A stretch of 64,000 bases of DNA from Neoechinorhynchus agilis (GCA_051530055.1 CM121341.1:18352001-18416000), one strand, 5' to 3'; counted from the stretch's first letter, positions 1 to 11,868 are shown. The notes: generated from the letters alone by a model not told the origin. Numbers and translations: made by a program.

Positions 1-6
1 ACGGTC

Positions 7-2592
7 TCACTGTTTTAGCGTACCGCCACGACTCCAGATTTTGAACGTGTATATTGAAAATCCGAAAAATGCGATAATCAACGATGAGGCAAGGGTAAAA
101 ATAAAAAACGGGTTCTGTGTCAAACTTTGTAGAATAAAATCCGTCTCTTTATCAACTAATCTTCTTTGTAAACTTTTGAATCCCTCGGAAGCTTTACGGA
201 TAAATTCCGTCTTATTGGTGGAATTATCGCCTACTGCCAAAATCACTAATCCGGTGGTGTTTAAGGAAATCTGGCCATTAAAATATGAAATATCCTTTGC
301 CTTCAATATAACCGCATAAAATCCAGTCGGCGGTTTGCTTCCGGTAAAGTAAAGTTCGAATTTGTGGGAGTTATTCACTCGTTGAACGAACAATATACTC
401 AATTGGTGTTTGTAGCTGGGTGAAATCAAAACTTCGACTCGATCGCCATCCATATCCTTGACAGTAAATTCGCAGGGCTGCCTTTGTTGAACATCACGAT
501 TTATGAAGTGAACGTTTTCCTTGAAGAAAAATCTCGGAGGATTGTCGTTAGTATTCTCAACAAAGAATCTCACCCGCGCTCTATCAGTAAGCGGTTTCGG
601 GTGGCCAAAATCATGGACGCAAACGTCAGTAGCATAGACGGGAATTTCTTCATAATCCACAAAATTCGATAGCTTTATAGTACCGGTTTGATCGATGGAA
701 AACGGCAAAACTCTTTGAATGTCTTTGCGTTTTCCAACAGGGGAGCAAAAACTGAAACTTAGTTTCGCGTTGTCGCCCGAATCAAGATCAATTGCGGATA
801 CGTGTCCAATCGTTGTTCCAGGTACCGCGTCCTCGTTGACTTTAAAGACATAGGATTTTTGATTAAACGAAGGACAATTATCGTTAACGTCGACGACACA
901 AAGTCTCAAAGCTTCGATTGTTTTCCTTGGCGGTTGACCATTGTCGCTCAGTTTAACTTTTAATTCAAAACATGTGTCGTTATTTTCCCGATCGAATTGA
1001 CGGATTGTTTTTAGAAATCCATCTCGCGTCAGATTAAATTCAGTGGAATAATCTAAGAGAGCATAACTAATACTTGAGTTTTGGCCGTTGTCTAAATCCG
1101 TCGCATTAAGTTTAACCACAGTTGTACCCACAAATATATCTTCTCTAAAGTCGATCTGACTGGGAAAATCTCCAATGGGGGCATTGTCATTGACATCCAG
1201 GACATTGACATCGAACTTAACGATCGTTTCGTAAAATGGATGCGAGATGTCAGTAGCAAGAACACTGCATTCGTAGTACGACCGATTTTCTCGATCAAGT
1301 CGATTTGCAACCAGTGAGTATTCACCGAGGTCGTCGTTGAAGGGCACGGCTCTGAGGGCGTCACAATCGAACTTTAAGGTCCATCGAGAGTATTCAGAAG
1401 ACTTATCAGGATCTCGTATCACCATTTCGCCTATTTGAGTGTGAAGCGGCACATCTTCGCTAATAGCAATCAATAGGCGTCCATTTGGAAGCAATTCAGA
1501 ATCAAAGAAACTTATGTCAATCAACGGAGGATTATCGTTTATGTCCATAATCTCAACTATGACGGTGCACAGAGCAGGCAGTGATCCTCCGGATACTTCA
1601 CGGACTCTCACTTCGATTTCATATCTTGATGAAGTCTCGTAATCCAACTTGCCGACCAGGTACAAGGAACCACTTTGATGATCAATGTCAAATAGTGGAC
1701 CATCGTTGTGTGGCGAAATTGAAATAATTGAATAATGCAGTGTTCCGTATTTCGGCGAATCTTTATCCATTGCACTAACAACCGCGATGATTTTTGAGAT
1801 TTCGACGTCTTCTCTAACCTGGATGACTTGCTTCGCTGGATCGCATTGTGGTTCATTGTCATTCACGTCGTCAATAATCACGACGATATCGACTTCTGAA
1901 CGCAGATTTGACCTGCCGTTATCCACAGCCACCAGTCGAAATTCGTACTTTGCCACGTTTTCATAATCCAAGACGCCAAGGACTTCGAGACTTGGAGTGT
2001 TCTCTACTAATCGAAATATATTTGAAAATGAAAATGTATGACTGATTGCTTCTGGATCGCTTTGCTTGTCGAACAGATAATAAGTGATTAGTGAATTATT
2101 ACCTTGATCCTTGTCCCTTGCTGTAGGCAGTCGTTCTTGGTATCCGATTGGTGCATTTTCCAAAATATGGATTGTGTACGATTTTTGATCGAATTGAGGT
2201 GCATTATCGTTTGCATCTAATATTCGCATTTGCACCGTTTGTTTTTCGTTGTTTAATCTGTCGATTATGTTAAACTTTAAAATGCAGTCGTCTTGGTTGC
2301 TACACAAATTTACCCGGACGAACGATTCCCGGTCCATCGTTTGCTTCACTTTTACAGCTCCGGTCGATCGATTAAGACTGAGCATTCGTTTCAAATGGGA
2401 TCCGTAAAGTTCGCTGATGTGAAAGTCACATTTTTTATGGTGGCAGGCATTGCCGTGCCGAATTTCTGATCCGATCGGCACGTCTTCGGGTACATCGGGC
2501 AGTGTTACTTTTTTTGTTCCAAGATACAAGCAACCTCTGTACTGAATTAACACTAGTTGAAAAAATAATAATACAACGTTCAAGTTGAACAT
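7..2592 (-). CDS. Protocadherin-like cadherin, single exon
   Basis: An 861-residue single-pass adhesion receptor. It starts with a hydrophobic signal peptide (residues 1 to about 25). About six to seven extracellular cadherin repeats follow, marked by the calcium-binding motifs DANDNAP, DVNDNEP, DINDNPP, DVNDNAP, DVNDNCP and NTNDNPP at repeat ends, by DRE/DYE motifs, and by D-x-D (DKD, DLD) motifs inside repeats. Near residue 830 there is one transmembrane helix (FFIFTLASSLIIAFFGFSIY), then a cytoplasmic tail of only about a dozen residues. The tail lacks any catenin-binding region, which fits a protocadherin and not a classical cadherin. In this family the ectodomain mediates calcium-dependent homophilic contact. 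The start is the first ATG of the frame and directly precedes the signal peptide. No intron interrupts the gene. The stop lies at positions 7-9, so the protein is complete. Confidence 0.93.
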   Translation of the reverse strand: MFNLNVVLLFFQLVLIQYRGCLYLGTKKVTLPDVPEDVPIGSEIRHGNACHHKKCDFHISELYGSHLKRMLSLNRSTGAVKVKQTMDRESFVRVNLCSNQDDCILKFNIIDRLNNEKQTVQMRILDANDNAPQFDQKSYTIHILENAPIGYQERLPTARDKDQGNNSLITYYLFDKQSDPEAISHTFSFSNIFRLVENTPSLEVLGVLDYENVAKYEFRLVAVDNGRSNLRSEVDIVVIIDDVNDNEPQCDPAKQVIQVREDVEISKIIAVVSAMDKDSPKYGTLHYSIISISPHNDGPLFDIDHQSGSLYLVGKLDYETSSRYEIEVRVREVSGGSLPALCTVIVEIMDINDNPPLIDISFFDSELLPNGRLLIAISEDVPLHTQIGEMVIRDPDKSSEYSRWTLKFDCDALRAVPFNDDLGEYSLVANRLDRENRSYYECSVLATDISHPFYETIVKFDVNVLDVNDNAPIGDFPSQIDFREDIFVGTTVVKLNATDLDNGQNSSISYALLDYSTEFNLTRDGFLKTIRQFDRENNDTCFELKVKLSDNGQPPRKTIEALRLCVVDVNDNCPSFNQKSYVFKVNEDAVPGTTIGHVSAIDLDSGDNAKLSFSFCSPVGKRKDIQRVLPFSIDQTGTIKLSNFVDYEEIPVYATDVCVHDFGHPKPLTDRARVRFFVENTNDNPPRFFFKENVHFINRDVQQRQPCEFTVKDMDGDRVEVLISPSYKHQLSILFVQRVNNSHKFELYFTGSKPPTGFYAVILKAKDISYFNGQISLNTTGLVILAVGDNSTNKTEFIRKASEGFKSLQRRLVDKETDFILQSLTQNPFFIFTLASSLIIAFFGFSIYTFKIWSRGGTLKQ

Positions 2593-5100
2593 TTTGCTCC
2601 TCTAAAACATAATGAAAGAGTCTGTAAAAAGATGAAAGTGGGGATTCGGTATGATGGGTAGCGGTGGGCGTTTCCCGTGTATATATATCTCGAATCTTAG
2701 CGTTCGGAATGACAGGTTGGCACATTGATATTGCCCTATTTCTAGACAAAAATTGGCTTATGTCCGGACGAATAGATGGAGAATTTTTGTTGTTACGAGA
2801 AGCAACGGTCGCTTTGCTGCCAATTTTATCCTTTTAAGACATTGATGCAACGCGATAAATTTTTTTTATTGCTGATGTGTTGTTCAATAGATTAAATTCT
2901 ATTCACTGGTTTTAATCGCCTCTCAAACAAAAATTCAATGTACAACGAGTAGGTATCAAAGATATTTGATTACCAACTCTCGACCTCTGAGAACCAGCAC
3001 GAGATTCGGTAAGCGCACTTTTAATTAATGGGTTAATCATTTGAAGGCGGCACTTGAGCGAGTGGGCGTAAAGATCAAAGATTATTGTATGGCTGATATA
3101 GTTTTTAAGTTTCTAAAGAACCTGAGCAATCAGATTTACTGGAATGAGCAAATGGTTGGATGCTGGTCTAGACACCTGCCAGGTGAGACAATCCCCAACG
3201 TCGTTAATGTATTGTCCCTTATTTATGAAGAATCTTATCCTGAAAATTTTGCCTGTTTCAAATTGAATAGGACAAAGATTTTTGGGACTTAAAATATTGC
3301 GGTACTAGTAGTAGGGCGGTGCTTTAAAAAAGCCGAGACATATTCTTCACCGGGAAATGTACTCGAGTGTATTTTCGACTCAGGTTGATACAAGAGTCTT
3401 AAAATATTTCCTATGGCATATTCCTTTTTTCATTCGGGAAGATGGAGTTGGATACGTAGTGATCTCGCCTCGTAGAAAAATTAAAAATAACGATTGATGA
3501 GCCTTCCTCGCGAAATATTTTAATTCAAGAAAATATATTCTATCCGAGATTATGATAACCACAGCTCCAAGTTTAGAAATGTATGGTACTTTTTAGTCAT
3601 GCATAGTGAGTAACGTATCTAACTAAACAGGAGTCTTTCTAAATTAACAACGATGTTGGAAATATTGATTTAATATTCATAATGCTCATTTAGGACACAA
3701 GAAACCTCATAATTACCTTCAACGATTCAGGTAGTCAAAATTACGAACAAGTTTGCTGATTGGTCAGAGCAGTAGGAGTTAATAACATCCATTGAGTAAT
3801 TATTAGTTATCGTAGCGATCACATGATTATCGTCTATGAAAAAGGTGAACTCTGATTGGTTTAAATATTATGTAATTTTTTCTCGGGGGGGAATTGGGTG
3901 ATAAATTATGATAGATTGCATCAATGCGTTCACTTAATCTCACTTAAGGTTTAAATAATCATGATCAAGGCGCATTGTTGGATTAAAAGAACCGATTGTC
4001 TCTTGTAATAAAGTTTAGTACAATCAAGAAGTAGCAACATTGATTGTTGCAACCATCGCAGTTGTCCAAGTGAAGAAGCTGGCGCGCATTAGCGGCGTTA
4101 TTAGAGAGTGATGTGACTAAATTATGGGTTTCTCTCAATCCATTAAAAATGATTGATTTTAGGACCATTTAATGATGCAATCTCAATTAATAAGACCTTG
4201 TTGGAACGTCATATGCAATTGCGGAATGTCACTTTCGTCTTGGTATTTAGGTAATCAGTAGCGAAGTCCTGATAGCATAGCGGTAGAATTTTTGTGTAAG
4301 CAAATTATTCGTTCTCGCATTTTAAAATAACATTTTGACGTATGCCAAGCAGAAAAACCCATATAGTAAAAGATGGTATCTTTATTGATCGTTTTCACCA
4401 AGTGATATGAAGTCCAAGTCACAATTTTCATCACATTTCGCTCTTGTTTCCTATTTTTAGCCTTTTGAATTGCGAAATATCCGGCTAGATTTCTTTTATT
4501 TTCAATAGTAGAAGTAAAACGATTGCCTACGCAAAACTTAAATACAATAATTGAAAATCCACATTTGGAAATTAAACAACTTATGTTCCCGATTGAACAT
4601 GCTAGAGATATTTGAAGTAATTTATATCAAACATTCTTTGAGTAGAATTTCGTTAAATCTAAACATGGGTTTGGGCCCTAGCCCGGCTGTTTTTTAAAAT
4701 CAGCACTATAAAACAAGCAACGAAAGCACCCGCTAATCAAAGCAAGATAAATTCACTCTATGATGAAGTAGAATCTCATATTTTTATTGACAGACGAATA
4801 ATTTAAACCGCGAAATCAAGCAGAAATAGCATTTATAGAAAACCGACTTTAAACACATGCCATTGCATTTGAAATCTAAGACTAAATACTGCTTGAACAT
4901 TTTTTGAAGAAGACAATATTTCGGAAAAACTCAATGTTAAACTAGCCGGTATTTTCGACCGGCGGTAGCATGCAACAAGTCGACATGTTCGAAAGTTGGA
5001 AATTGAATGCGCGTCCGTAAAATATATTGATACATGCTCAATGGCTTTGAGGCGAACGAGAAAAGCGTTCACTGACAAAAATCACGAATTCAAATTTCGG
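2593..5100. other. Intergenic stretch, no gene seen
   Basis: I see no convincing gene here. A short frame at 3041-3292 (+) has no recognisable motif. At about 3395-3560 there is a worn foldback-like sequence: a TTGATGAG box at about 3503 is followed by CCTCGC and GAAATATT, the same inner sequence as the foldback elements elsewhere in the window. The arms are only partly complementary. Confidence 0.5.
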
Positions 5101-5105
5101 ACATT

Positions 5106-6990
5106 GTGCGAGTTCTGCATAGGAACGTTCTGAAGAAAATCCCAAGGGGCGCACGATATCAGGCCGCAAAGAGATTCTTCACCTGTCCACTGACAGACTG
5201 CATCGAGACTAACTCAGAGTTGCCGTGGATGCGTCTCTTTGCGTTCCCTAGACTATTGTTTTCCGCGGTGATGTTTCTGAAGGATCTCTGACCACAAAAT
5301 TAAAAGAGCGAATAAGTTCTTTTGACGGAAATTTTATTCAATGCCTTTCGACAGCAGGCGAGCTACGTAAGGAGTGTGTCCAGGGGCTTGATCATCGCCG
5401 AAACTCAAATCAGTCGCTTGTTGGACGCGTTTCTTCGAAGCTCGCAGACAAAGATGTCAGAGGAGCAGTTCGTCTTTTATCATCAAAGGGCAATCTCGCC
5501 AAAGATAACGAAGAAACTTTATGAATTCGTCGTTCCAAACATCCCAGTGACGAAGGTCGACAGTATTTCGTGAGATTCTCCTCCTGCGATACGATTAGTT
5601 ATGTTTTATCGTCGAAATCAGAATTGAAGATGACAATCTCAACATTTGCTAACGGATCAGCCCACGGGCCTGACAGGCTCCGGCAACAACACCTAAAGTA
5701 TATGACTTCTTTTTCAGTAGGTGACGCCGCTCAGTCCTTGAAGATGCATTGGCACGCTTATTTTACCAATTTGCAGGGAGAGGTGATTTCGAAAGCAATT
5801 GAGCTATCTTTCGACGCATCTTTGTGTGTCCTCGTAAAAAAGGAAGGTGTGATTCGTCCCATTGCAATTGGAACAACTCTGCGCCGCATAACAGCAAAAA
5901 TTTTAAATAAAAGGATCGCGGAAGAAGTAGGGATGCTACTTCACCCTACTCAGTAAGGTTGCTGTACACCTTGTGGCGCGGAGGTGATCGTTCATTCACC
6001 CCGCACGTCCACCGCCGGAAACTCGGAGCCGTATTTGACCATGAAATGTGATCTCAAAAATGCATTCAACACAGTTCACCGAGCAGATTTCCTCGAAGTA
6101 GTTAGAGATCACACACCAGAAGCGCCGATATTTCTCTGCCAGCTTATTTGGGATCGTATGAAGCAAGCCGCAAAATGAAGATTTCGTGGAGGCGCTTAAT
6201 ATTTGGTGTGGAGATTCAAGCAGCGAGCAGGTACCCGCCAATGGTTGCAAACAATCAGTTTGGGAATCACCCCTTGTAGCGAGAATTCACAACTCTTTAA
6301 TTATAGATTATCGTGACTTGGTGAATCGAACTCGATTGGCGGCAGTCTCTACAAGAGAATCATGTGCTTGGCTCAACGCTATCTCAATCGCTTCTGTGGG
6401 TACCCTTCTCTCCGACGAGACCGTAAGGATTGCGATGTCCCTGAGACTTGGAGCACCGCTGTGCACTTTCTATCGCTGCCGTTGTGGAGCGACCGTAAAA
6501 CCACCGCGGCGTCATGTTCTCGTATGTCGGCAATCGGGCAGAAGATATTCACGACAAGCCGAAGTGAATGCAATTCTTAGTCGTGCCCTGAATACCGTGA
6601 GTATGCCCAATATCCTAGAGCCGAGCAATCTTTGTCGACTCGATGGCTGCAGGAAAGTGCCTTCTCGCCGCGTAGACACGCTCGCAGCCAGCAACATAAA
6701 ATCCGCCGCTGTAAAACCGGGAGGAGCAGCAACCGCCGCTGATGATCGTTAAAAGAACAAATACAGCGACTTGTGTATTCCCTCTGGCGTCGCGACACTC
6801 GGGTCGATTTGTACCGCGGCGCAGGACCTGGTCAAGCAATTGTCCGAGAGACTAAAACGAATCACTGACGATCCGAGGGCAGGAACACTCCTACTGCAAA
6901 ACATAAGTCTGGCTGTGCAACAGGGGAACACTGCATCCGTACTTTCGACCGTTACATCAGGGCGGCAGCTGAGTGATCCCGAGCGGTGAT
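5106..6990 (+). mobile_element. R2-like (RLE-type) non-LTR retrotransposon, decayed
   Basis: Remnant of a reverse transcriptase with a C-terminal zinc knuckle and nuclease region, broken by several frameshifts and stops. In order it shows: an N-terminal segment before the RT; an RT finger part with GPDRLRQQHLKY and GVIRPIAIGTTLRR (about 5660-5900); KCDLKNAFNTVHRADFL (about 6040); then a jump to the post-RT domain with CRCG, H and C (knuckle C-x-C-x9-H-x4-C near 6475-6530). The palm segment with the catalytic aspartates is missing, and so is the stretch that should hold the PD...D nuclease residues (it reads RLDGCRKVPSRRVDTLA). The 3' end ISLAVQQGNTASV is kept. It is clearly the same family as the copies at 11.9-13.4 and 53.3-54.7 kb. 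The assignment to R2/NeSL/CRE-like elements rests on the CCHC plus RPDG...WDAT arrangement in those copies. Confidence 0.8.
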
Positions 6991-7340
6991 ATGAATGATT
7001 TTTTCTCCGAGATTAAGTGAACCTTTATAAGAAATTTCAATTATGCACCTTGTATTATTGAACGAAGTAAACTTATTGTCTTATGATTATTAAAAGCGAT
7101 TACTTATAAAAGATGACCACTTCCAAAGTTCCCGTCATTCATGCTCATAAACACAGTTCCGTTTCTCATTGTCCGGCTCGTGAATCCAAGAATGGCGGGC
7201 AGGGCTGAATATATGATCTGGATGCTCATGAAAATATGGTACAGACATCCGGTTAGTAATTTCAACAACCGGAGTGGTAAAGAAAGTTCTGGTTGCGAAT
7301 GGGATCAAAGTTGAGACTGATAAGAAATCGCGCTTATTGA

Positions 7341-8019
7341 TTGGGCCTAAACACGGGTGCTGGATCGGTCTCAGTTTTTATTTGGCCATTTTTTCCCGAT
7401 CTGCCAGTTGAAGGCGAAGGTAGGCGTGCGATTTGTGGATACGTTTCATCGATTCGTCAAACCAAAGATAATCCTACGTCACTTATAATTGATGATGGTA
7501 CTGACCGGATGTCTGTATCATATTTTCACGAACGTCCAGATCATCAGATTCTTTTGTTGGGTCAATTTATCATGGTCGAAGAACCGAGACCTCGCATATA
7601 TCGATCTCTCCTCGAAATACGAACAAGACGAGTTAAGATAATTTCAGAATTTCAAGAACAATTAAAATTTCTTGAGCGTATCGTTGAACGAGCTCAAATA
7701 AGGAAAAAATGTTCAGAAGTTATTGAACTGAACGAAATGACTACGGTGTCAAGGGAGGGGTTGCTCTCCAATGAACTTGGTCACTGATTCTTGAGGCGCT
7801 CGAAGGCCGGTGATGAAAATCCAAATCATTTGATGAAATTTGGCGCTATCAATTCTGCCAACATTAGCACTGAGGACATCTTTAATGCAACTTTAAGTTC
7901 CATTGATGCTCCTTGGCGAGGTGAATGTACTGGCGATTCTTGACCGGCTGGTTCACGATGGCTTGGTCGGTCATAAGTGTGGCTCCATTCCTTTTTACAC
8001 CTATGCCAGAAATGCCTGA
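7341..8019 (+). pseudogene. OB-fold plus winged-helix protein, Stn1/RPA2-like, partial
   Basis: The first frame encodes an OB-fold nucleic-acid-binding domain: RAICGYVSSIRQTKDNPTSL, then IIDDGTDRMSVSYF, then LLGQFIMVEE, followed by a helical linker. This is the layout of RPA2/Stn1-type OB folds (inner strand G-x-V, then 'DDGT'). Further down, at about 7920-8019, a second frame reads VNVLAILDRLVHDGLVGH and ends PFYTYARNA, which looks like a winged helix such as the C-terminal domain of RPA2 or Stn1. The two parts lie in different frames and are separated by a stop, so either short introns remain unplaced or the gene is broken. No ATG begins the first frame: a stop lies just before it, and a possible splice acceptor (GTCTCAG) at about 7374 suggests an upstream exon. 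Such proteins bind single-stranded DNA at forks or telomeres. Whether this is Stn1, RPA2 or a relative is not settled. Confidence 0.5.
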
Positions 8020-8172
8020 CAATGAAATCGCAACCACGTTTGTTTATAAACTCAGAAAAAAGTAATTTTTCATAATTTTGCGTGGTTTATTACGCGATAA
8101 AACCGAGAGACTTTTGAAACGTTTTTTTTTGAAAGAACGGTTTATTAAAGAAACAAACTGACGATCTGATAA

Positions 8173-8236
8173 GATCACCACCGTCCGCAAAATCGGAGCT
8201 TCTCTCCTTCCTCGGCTGTCCCTATCACGCTACCAT
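8173..8236 (-). repeat. 3' end fragment of the R2-like element
   Basis: This short stretch reads on the minus strand as TAEEGEKLRFCGRW followed by a stop. It nearly matches the last codons of the copy ending at 11928 (TAEEGEKLQFGGRW). Only the extreme 3' end is present, as expected of a severe 5' truncation. A foldback element is inserted directly beside it. Confidence 0.8.
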
Positions 8237-8238
8237 AC

Positions 8239-8512
8239 AAATTGTTAAAATATAATTATGGTGAAAATTCTCCCGGTAATAGCATATTTGATTTATTGGA
8301 GATATTTCGCGTTGTAACCTCGCCTCACCTGTCATTGTTAAAGTGTTTTATCCGCACATTTAATTGCAGAAAAAACACTTTGACAATGACTGATGAGGCG
8401 CGGTTACCTCGCAAAATATCTCCAATAAATCAAATGTGCTATTACCGGGCGTGTTTTCATCATTATTATATTTGACTAACTCGAAGAATTTTCTATCGAT
8501 GAAATTGTTAAA
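8239..8512 (+). repeat. Foldback element 1 with hammerhead-like core and 11-bp target duplication
   Basis: A nearly perfect inverted repeat spans about 8250-8472, with arms of roughly 100 bp around a loop containing AAGTGTTTTATCCGCAC. The right arm contains CTGATGA (8390-8396), one G, a GC-rich stem-loop (CGCGG/CCTCGC type), then AAAA where relatives have GAAA. An asymmetric tail ends in TTTTCTATCGATG at 8501. The direct repeat AAATTGTTAAA flanks the unit at 8239-8249 and 8502-8512. I read it as a mobile foldback with a target duplication. Confidence 0.85.
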
Positions 8513-9213
8513 GGTTAGACGATTATTCGGACACGGCCAAAATAAACGCTGTTGTCTTTTTGGCGAAAATGACGAAAAAAGCACATTTATTATATCAGAT
8601 AAGTCCGAAGAGATTGTCTGTATCCCTAATATACTAAAGCTCCAGTTGAACGGTAAAACAACTTTGTTTATCGGAAAGCTTGGCTATCGATTCAGTTATC
8701 GACTGCAAATAGTCACATCGGAGCTTTTGAGATAATAACTGCGATCGACATTTTAGATTTGGTTGCCTCTTGATTTTGAAACACATTTCCATTACCTCCA
8801 CCAAGAAATGTTTTCTCAAATTCGGCCGAATCTTTCGTTCCAGGTCTTAGTTGTATTTGAGGCCCTGTTCTGGTGCCTTCAATAAAATGCATTTGAAATT
8901 TGGCACAGTTTTCTATCCGATCATCTTCTGCCCTAATATTGTCAGAAACCTTTAAGATTTGGCGTCTTCTCCGAAAGTGGATTTGCTGGGTATGGCTAGC
9001 AATTATTTGCGGATTCTGAGCTATCTTTGGGTGTCTTTGTGCCTTGGAATTCTCGAGATCGTTTCTTATTTGGACCGTCTTCAATTATATCTCCTTTACT
9101 CGTTTGGTGGAACACAGATCGGGATCCTAAAGATGGCAATACCCTGTAATTCGATTGTGCTTTATCGTAAATTCTACTTTGTAAAGCTCAACTGTCCCAT
9201 GGTCTTTCATGAG

Positions 9214-10964
9214 AGCAAAAACATGTACAAATGGGATTTTATAACGCTTACAATCATTATTAAAAAAGGGGGATCTTTCCCCAGCCTCGCCTCTTAAGAA
9301 AATGCAACTTTGTTTTGTATTTGTGAGACTGAGTCAGGAATTTCGATTTTTTACCGTCTAACTTAACAATGCGAAAAGTATGAACGTCAGCGCGATGCTC
9401 ACTTGTAGCTGATGCAAATGGGGGCATACAAGTTTCCAATGTCACAATTAATTGCAGTACTTTGTGTTCAGAGAGTTGTTTTGAACTCTGCTCTAGGATC
9501 TACATTTCTCAAAGTCGCAGCAATTGCGAGAAGGATTAGGTGGTTGGGTGTGATGGCATGCCCTTCTGTGGGAATCATGAAGACGATTCTGGCTGGCGCA
9601 TTCTGCTTTTTTGGGAGAGAAAGGCAGCCAGAGTTGCGGATAGATTTTGGCGTCTGGTTTATCAAACGAGTATGGTAAGTTTTGAAAGATTTGGAAACAT
9701 CAATAAGAGAATCGATGGAATCGTTTTTATGGCGTATCTTTATAACAAAGATCTGGAATTAACCACACATCTTAACACCCTCACAAGGAGTGGTATTTGA
9801 GGAAGAGTAATTCTGCAGCGATGGCAATACCCTGTAATTCGATTGTGCTTTATCGTAAATTCTACTTTGTAAAGCTCAACTGTCCCATGGTCTTTCATGA
9901 GCTTCAGATCGCTTTCGCGCTTTATCCTATCTACTAATCGAATTAAGCGATGATGTGTGATCTTTGATTGTTTTGACAGCCTATTCATTTTTCACTACAT
10001 TTTTTGGGCGCTGGTGGTTTGACTTATGCTGAAATGCTACTTGACCTCGATGTGTCTTCTTTTTCCTTTCTTAGGTCAGGCTGTCCAGTATGATGATCGG
10101 TGAGCGTTGTGTATCCCTCAGGAGGCGACAATTCTGCTATATCCACAAATCCGGGGACAAAGATTCTCTTATATCCATGGACCGCACAGTACGCTTCGAG
10201 TTTTTAGTTCAGCGGTATCTTTGGTACTATTGAGAGAAATTTTGCTTATATTCTTAGTCGGCAGTTCTGCCAATACCTTTGTCTTTTGCCTGGGTTGATG
10301 CCCTTAGCGCCAAATCTTTATTCCATTCTTTGTCGAAATGCAAAAAAGTCGTATTTTCATCGACAAAATTTGCCCTCTCAACGCTGCTATTAGAGGCTTT
10401 TCTTGTTTTATCAGCATGCATTTGTAGTTTTAAGCTTGGCGATTCAAATAATACGGGTCAATCCTCTTGAATGACACTGCCTTCTTTGTCGTCACGCGTT
10501 GAAGTTAGCCAATGATTGCTTTTGACATTGCTTACTTCTTTAATCATTCTGCCACTATCAGGTATTGGCTCTACTCGCGAATCTGAAGATTCTTGCAAGA
10601 TCAGTAAATACTTTAGAACTGTTCGAATGGTTTTATCTAATGCGTTAATAATTGCTCTCCCACTTAGTTTGTTCAGAGACTTTTCCAATACTTCATCGGT
10701 CTGCGTTTCTTTAAAACTCTCGGATTTCGGTAGTGATAAATACTTTTTTAGGGTATCTCTTGCGATTTCATTGTGACTAATGACGCTTTCTGATTGGTTT
10801 TCTTCAAGATCATGTCTTACTTCGGCTTTCGTTGCACTTTTACACATAATGTCGCTTTGATTCTTCGTAAGGTATTTATTCTGCGGTTCGAGCGTTTTGA
10901 ATGATAAACTATATTTAAAATTAAGTTTCAATTAGCGATGTTTGATTCAGAAATAGATTTATCT
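9214..10964. repeat. 1.75 kb dispersed repeat, copy A
   Basis: This stretch is almost identical to 29487-31237, in the same orientation at a constant offset of 20,273 bp, with only scattered differences and small indels. Its longest frame (minus, 10931-10458, 157 residues) is charged and polar and matches nothing I recognise; other frames are short. Its right end is CAATTAGCGATGTTTGATTC, the outer arm of the foldback/Penelope-like unit that follows. An 81-bp piece at about 9134-9213, just outside the left edge, is a direct copy of 9821-9901 inside it. It may be the body of a decayed Penelope-like or other mobile element, but no polymerase motif is left. Confidence 0.85.
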
Positions 10965-11868
10965 TGAAAATTTTCGGCCTTTTCGTTGGCCTGCTTTAGT
11001 AAATCTACAATTTAAAAGAAGCATGTTCAAATAGTTTATCTGGTGGGACTAGCAGGCTGAGTTTGCAGTCAGCTTTGTTGCCAACAAAAGTACCTGTTTG
11101 GTGGATCATGATGGCTTCCATAGTCACTCTGTCGCGTCGTACGTCACTCATCGCAAGAACCTCGACGCCATCAAAATTGATTTCATGCCCGTTACCATTG
11201 ATGTGAGACACTATCACCGACTGCAATTCGAACGTGGGATCTTATAGACACATCCAGCAGGAACATCCTCATTCTTCGGTTGGAGTATTCTTTGGAGAGT
11301 CCTGCCCTTCCTACCATACGTAGTGAACATTTTGCCACTATCGATTCGTTTGATCAGGGTTTCTATTTTTGCATTCCAACTATCACTGATGAATGGTGTC
11401 TCGATAAATTGCTTTTTTCCCCTGATTGACTGTTCTCACCAGAGCATCATATCGAGCCCAGTTTATATTTGACCAGTACATCATCCGAATAATATCGAAA
11501 TGCTCTGATGAACATCGATTTGACTCTTGCCAATTTGTATATGATCGGTTGAGCAGAGATCCACGGGACCACCATATGTGGAACACCTTGCTTCCCATAA
11601 ACCGACGTCATGAAACCATTGCCCGGAATGCGCGTTACTCGTACTTCCAAAAAAGGTAAATTATTATTTTCCTCCTCTTCCATTGTCCATTTTATATTTT
11701 GGTGGCAGCTATTCAGTTCTTTGTCAAGTTGTATCGCTGAACTCCTATTGGGATGTAGGATAATGAATGTATCATCCACATACCTTAGCCAGAGATTCAA
11801 GAAGGCCAACGAAAAGGCCGAAAATTTTCAAAATAAATCTATTTTTCTGAATCAAGCATCAAATTTAG
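10929..11868 (-). mobile_element. Penelope-like retroelement fragment between inverted hammerhead-type arms
   Basis: On the minus strand, 11809-11447 encodes the end of an RT: WLRYVDDTFIILHPN with the catalytic YVDD, then NNLPFLEVRVTR and TSVYGKQG, a motif order typical of Penelope-like RTs. Downstream fragments read CVYKIP (start of a GIY-YIG-type region) and SHINGNGHEINFDGVEVLA, the usual C-terminal stretch, but the GIY-YIG active-site part between them is missing. The unit is bounded by inverted arms of about 65 bp (10929-10993 and 11801-11868). Each arm has the plan AAGGCC, loop, GGCC, GAAA, preceded by a worn CTGAAGA box. The same arms form the compact foldback at 41999-42178. Terminal pseudo-LTRs with hammerhead motifs, often in inverted arrangement, are known in Penelope-like elements. 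Confidence 0.8.

Noticed and set aside
3041-3292. 83-residue plus-strand frame
   Set aside because: No recognisable domain, no promoter or splice context, and composition like the surrounding intergenic DNA.
4267-4325. tRNA-like A-box (TAGCATAGCGGTAGAAT)
   Set aside because: No B-box and no cloverleaf can be formed; at best a worn tRNA-derived piece.
8250-8472. Calling the palindromes ordinary DNA-transposon MITEs
   Set aside because: Target duplications are 9-13 bp and vary in length, one side has an extra conserved tail, and one family frames Penelope-like RT. No TA or 8-bp type duplication with simple terminal inverted repeats is seen.
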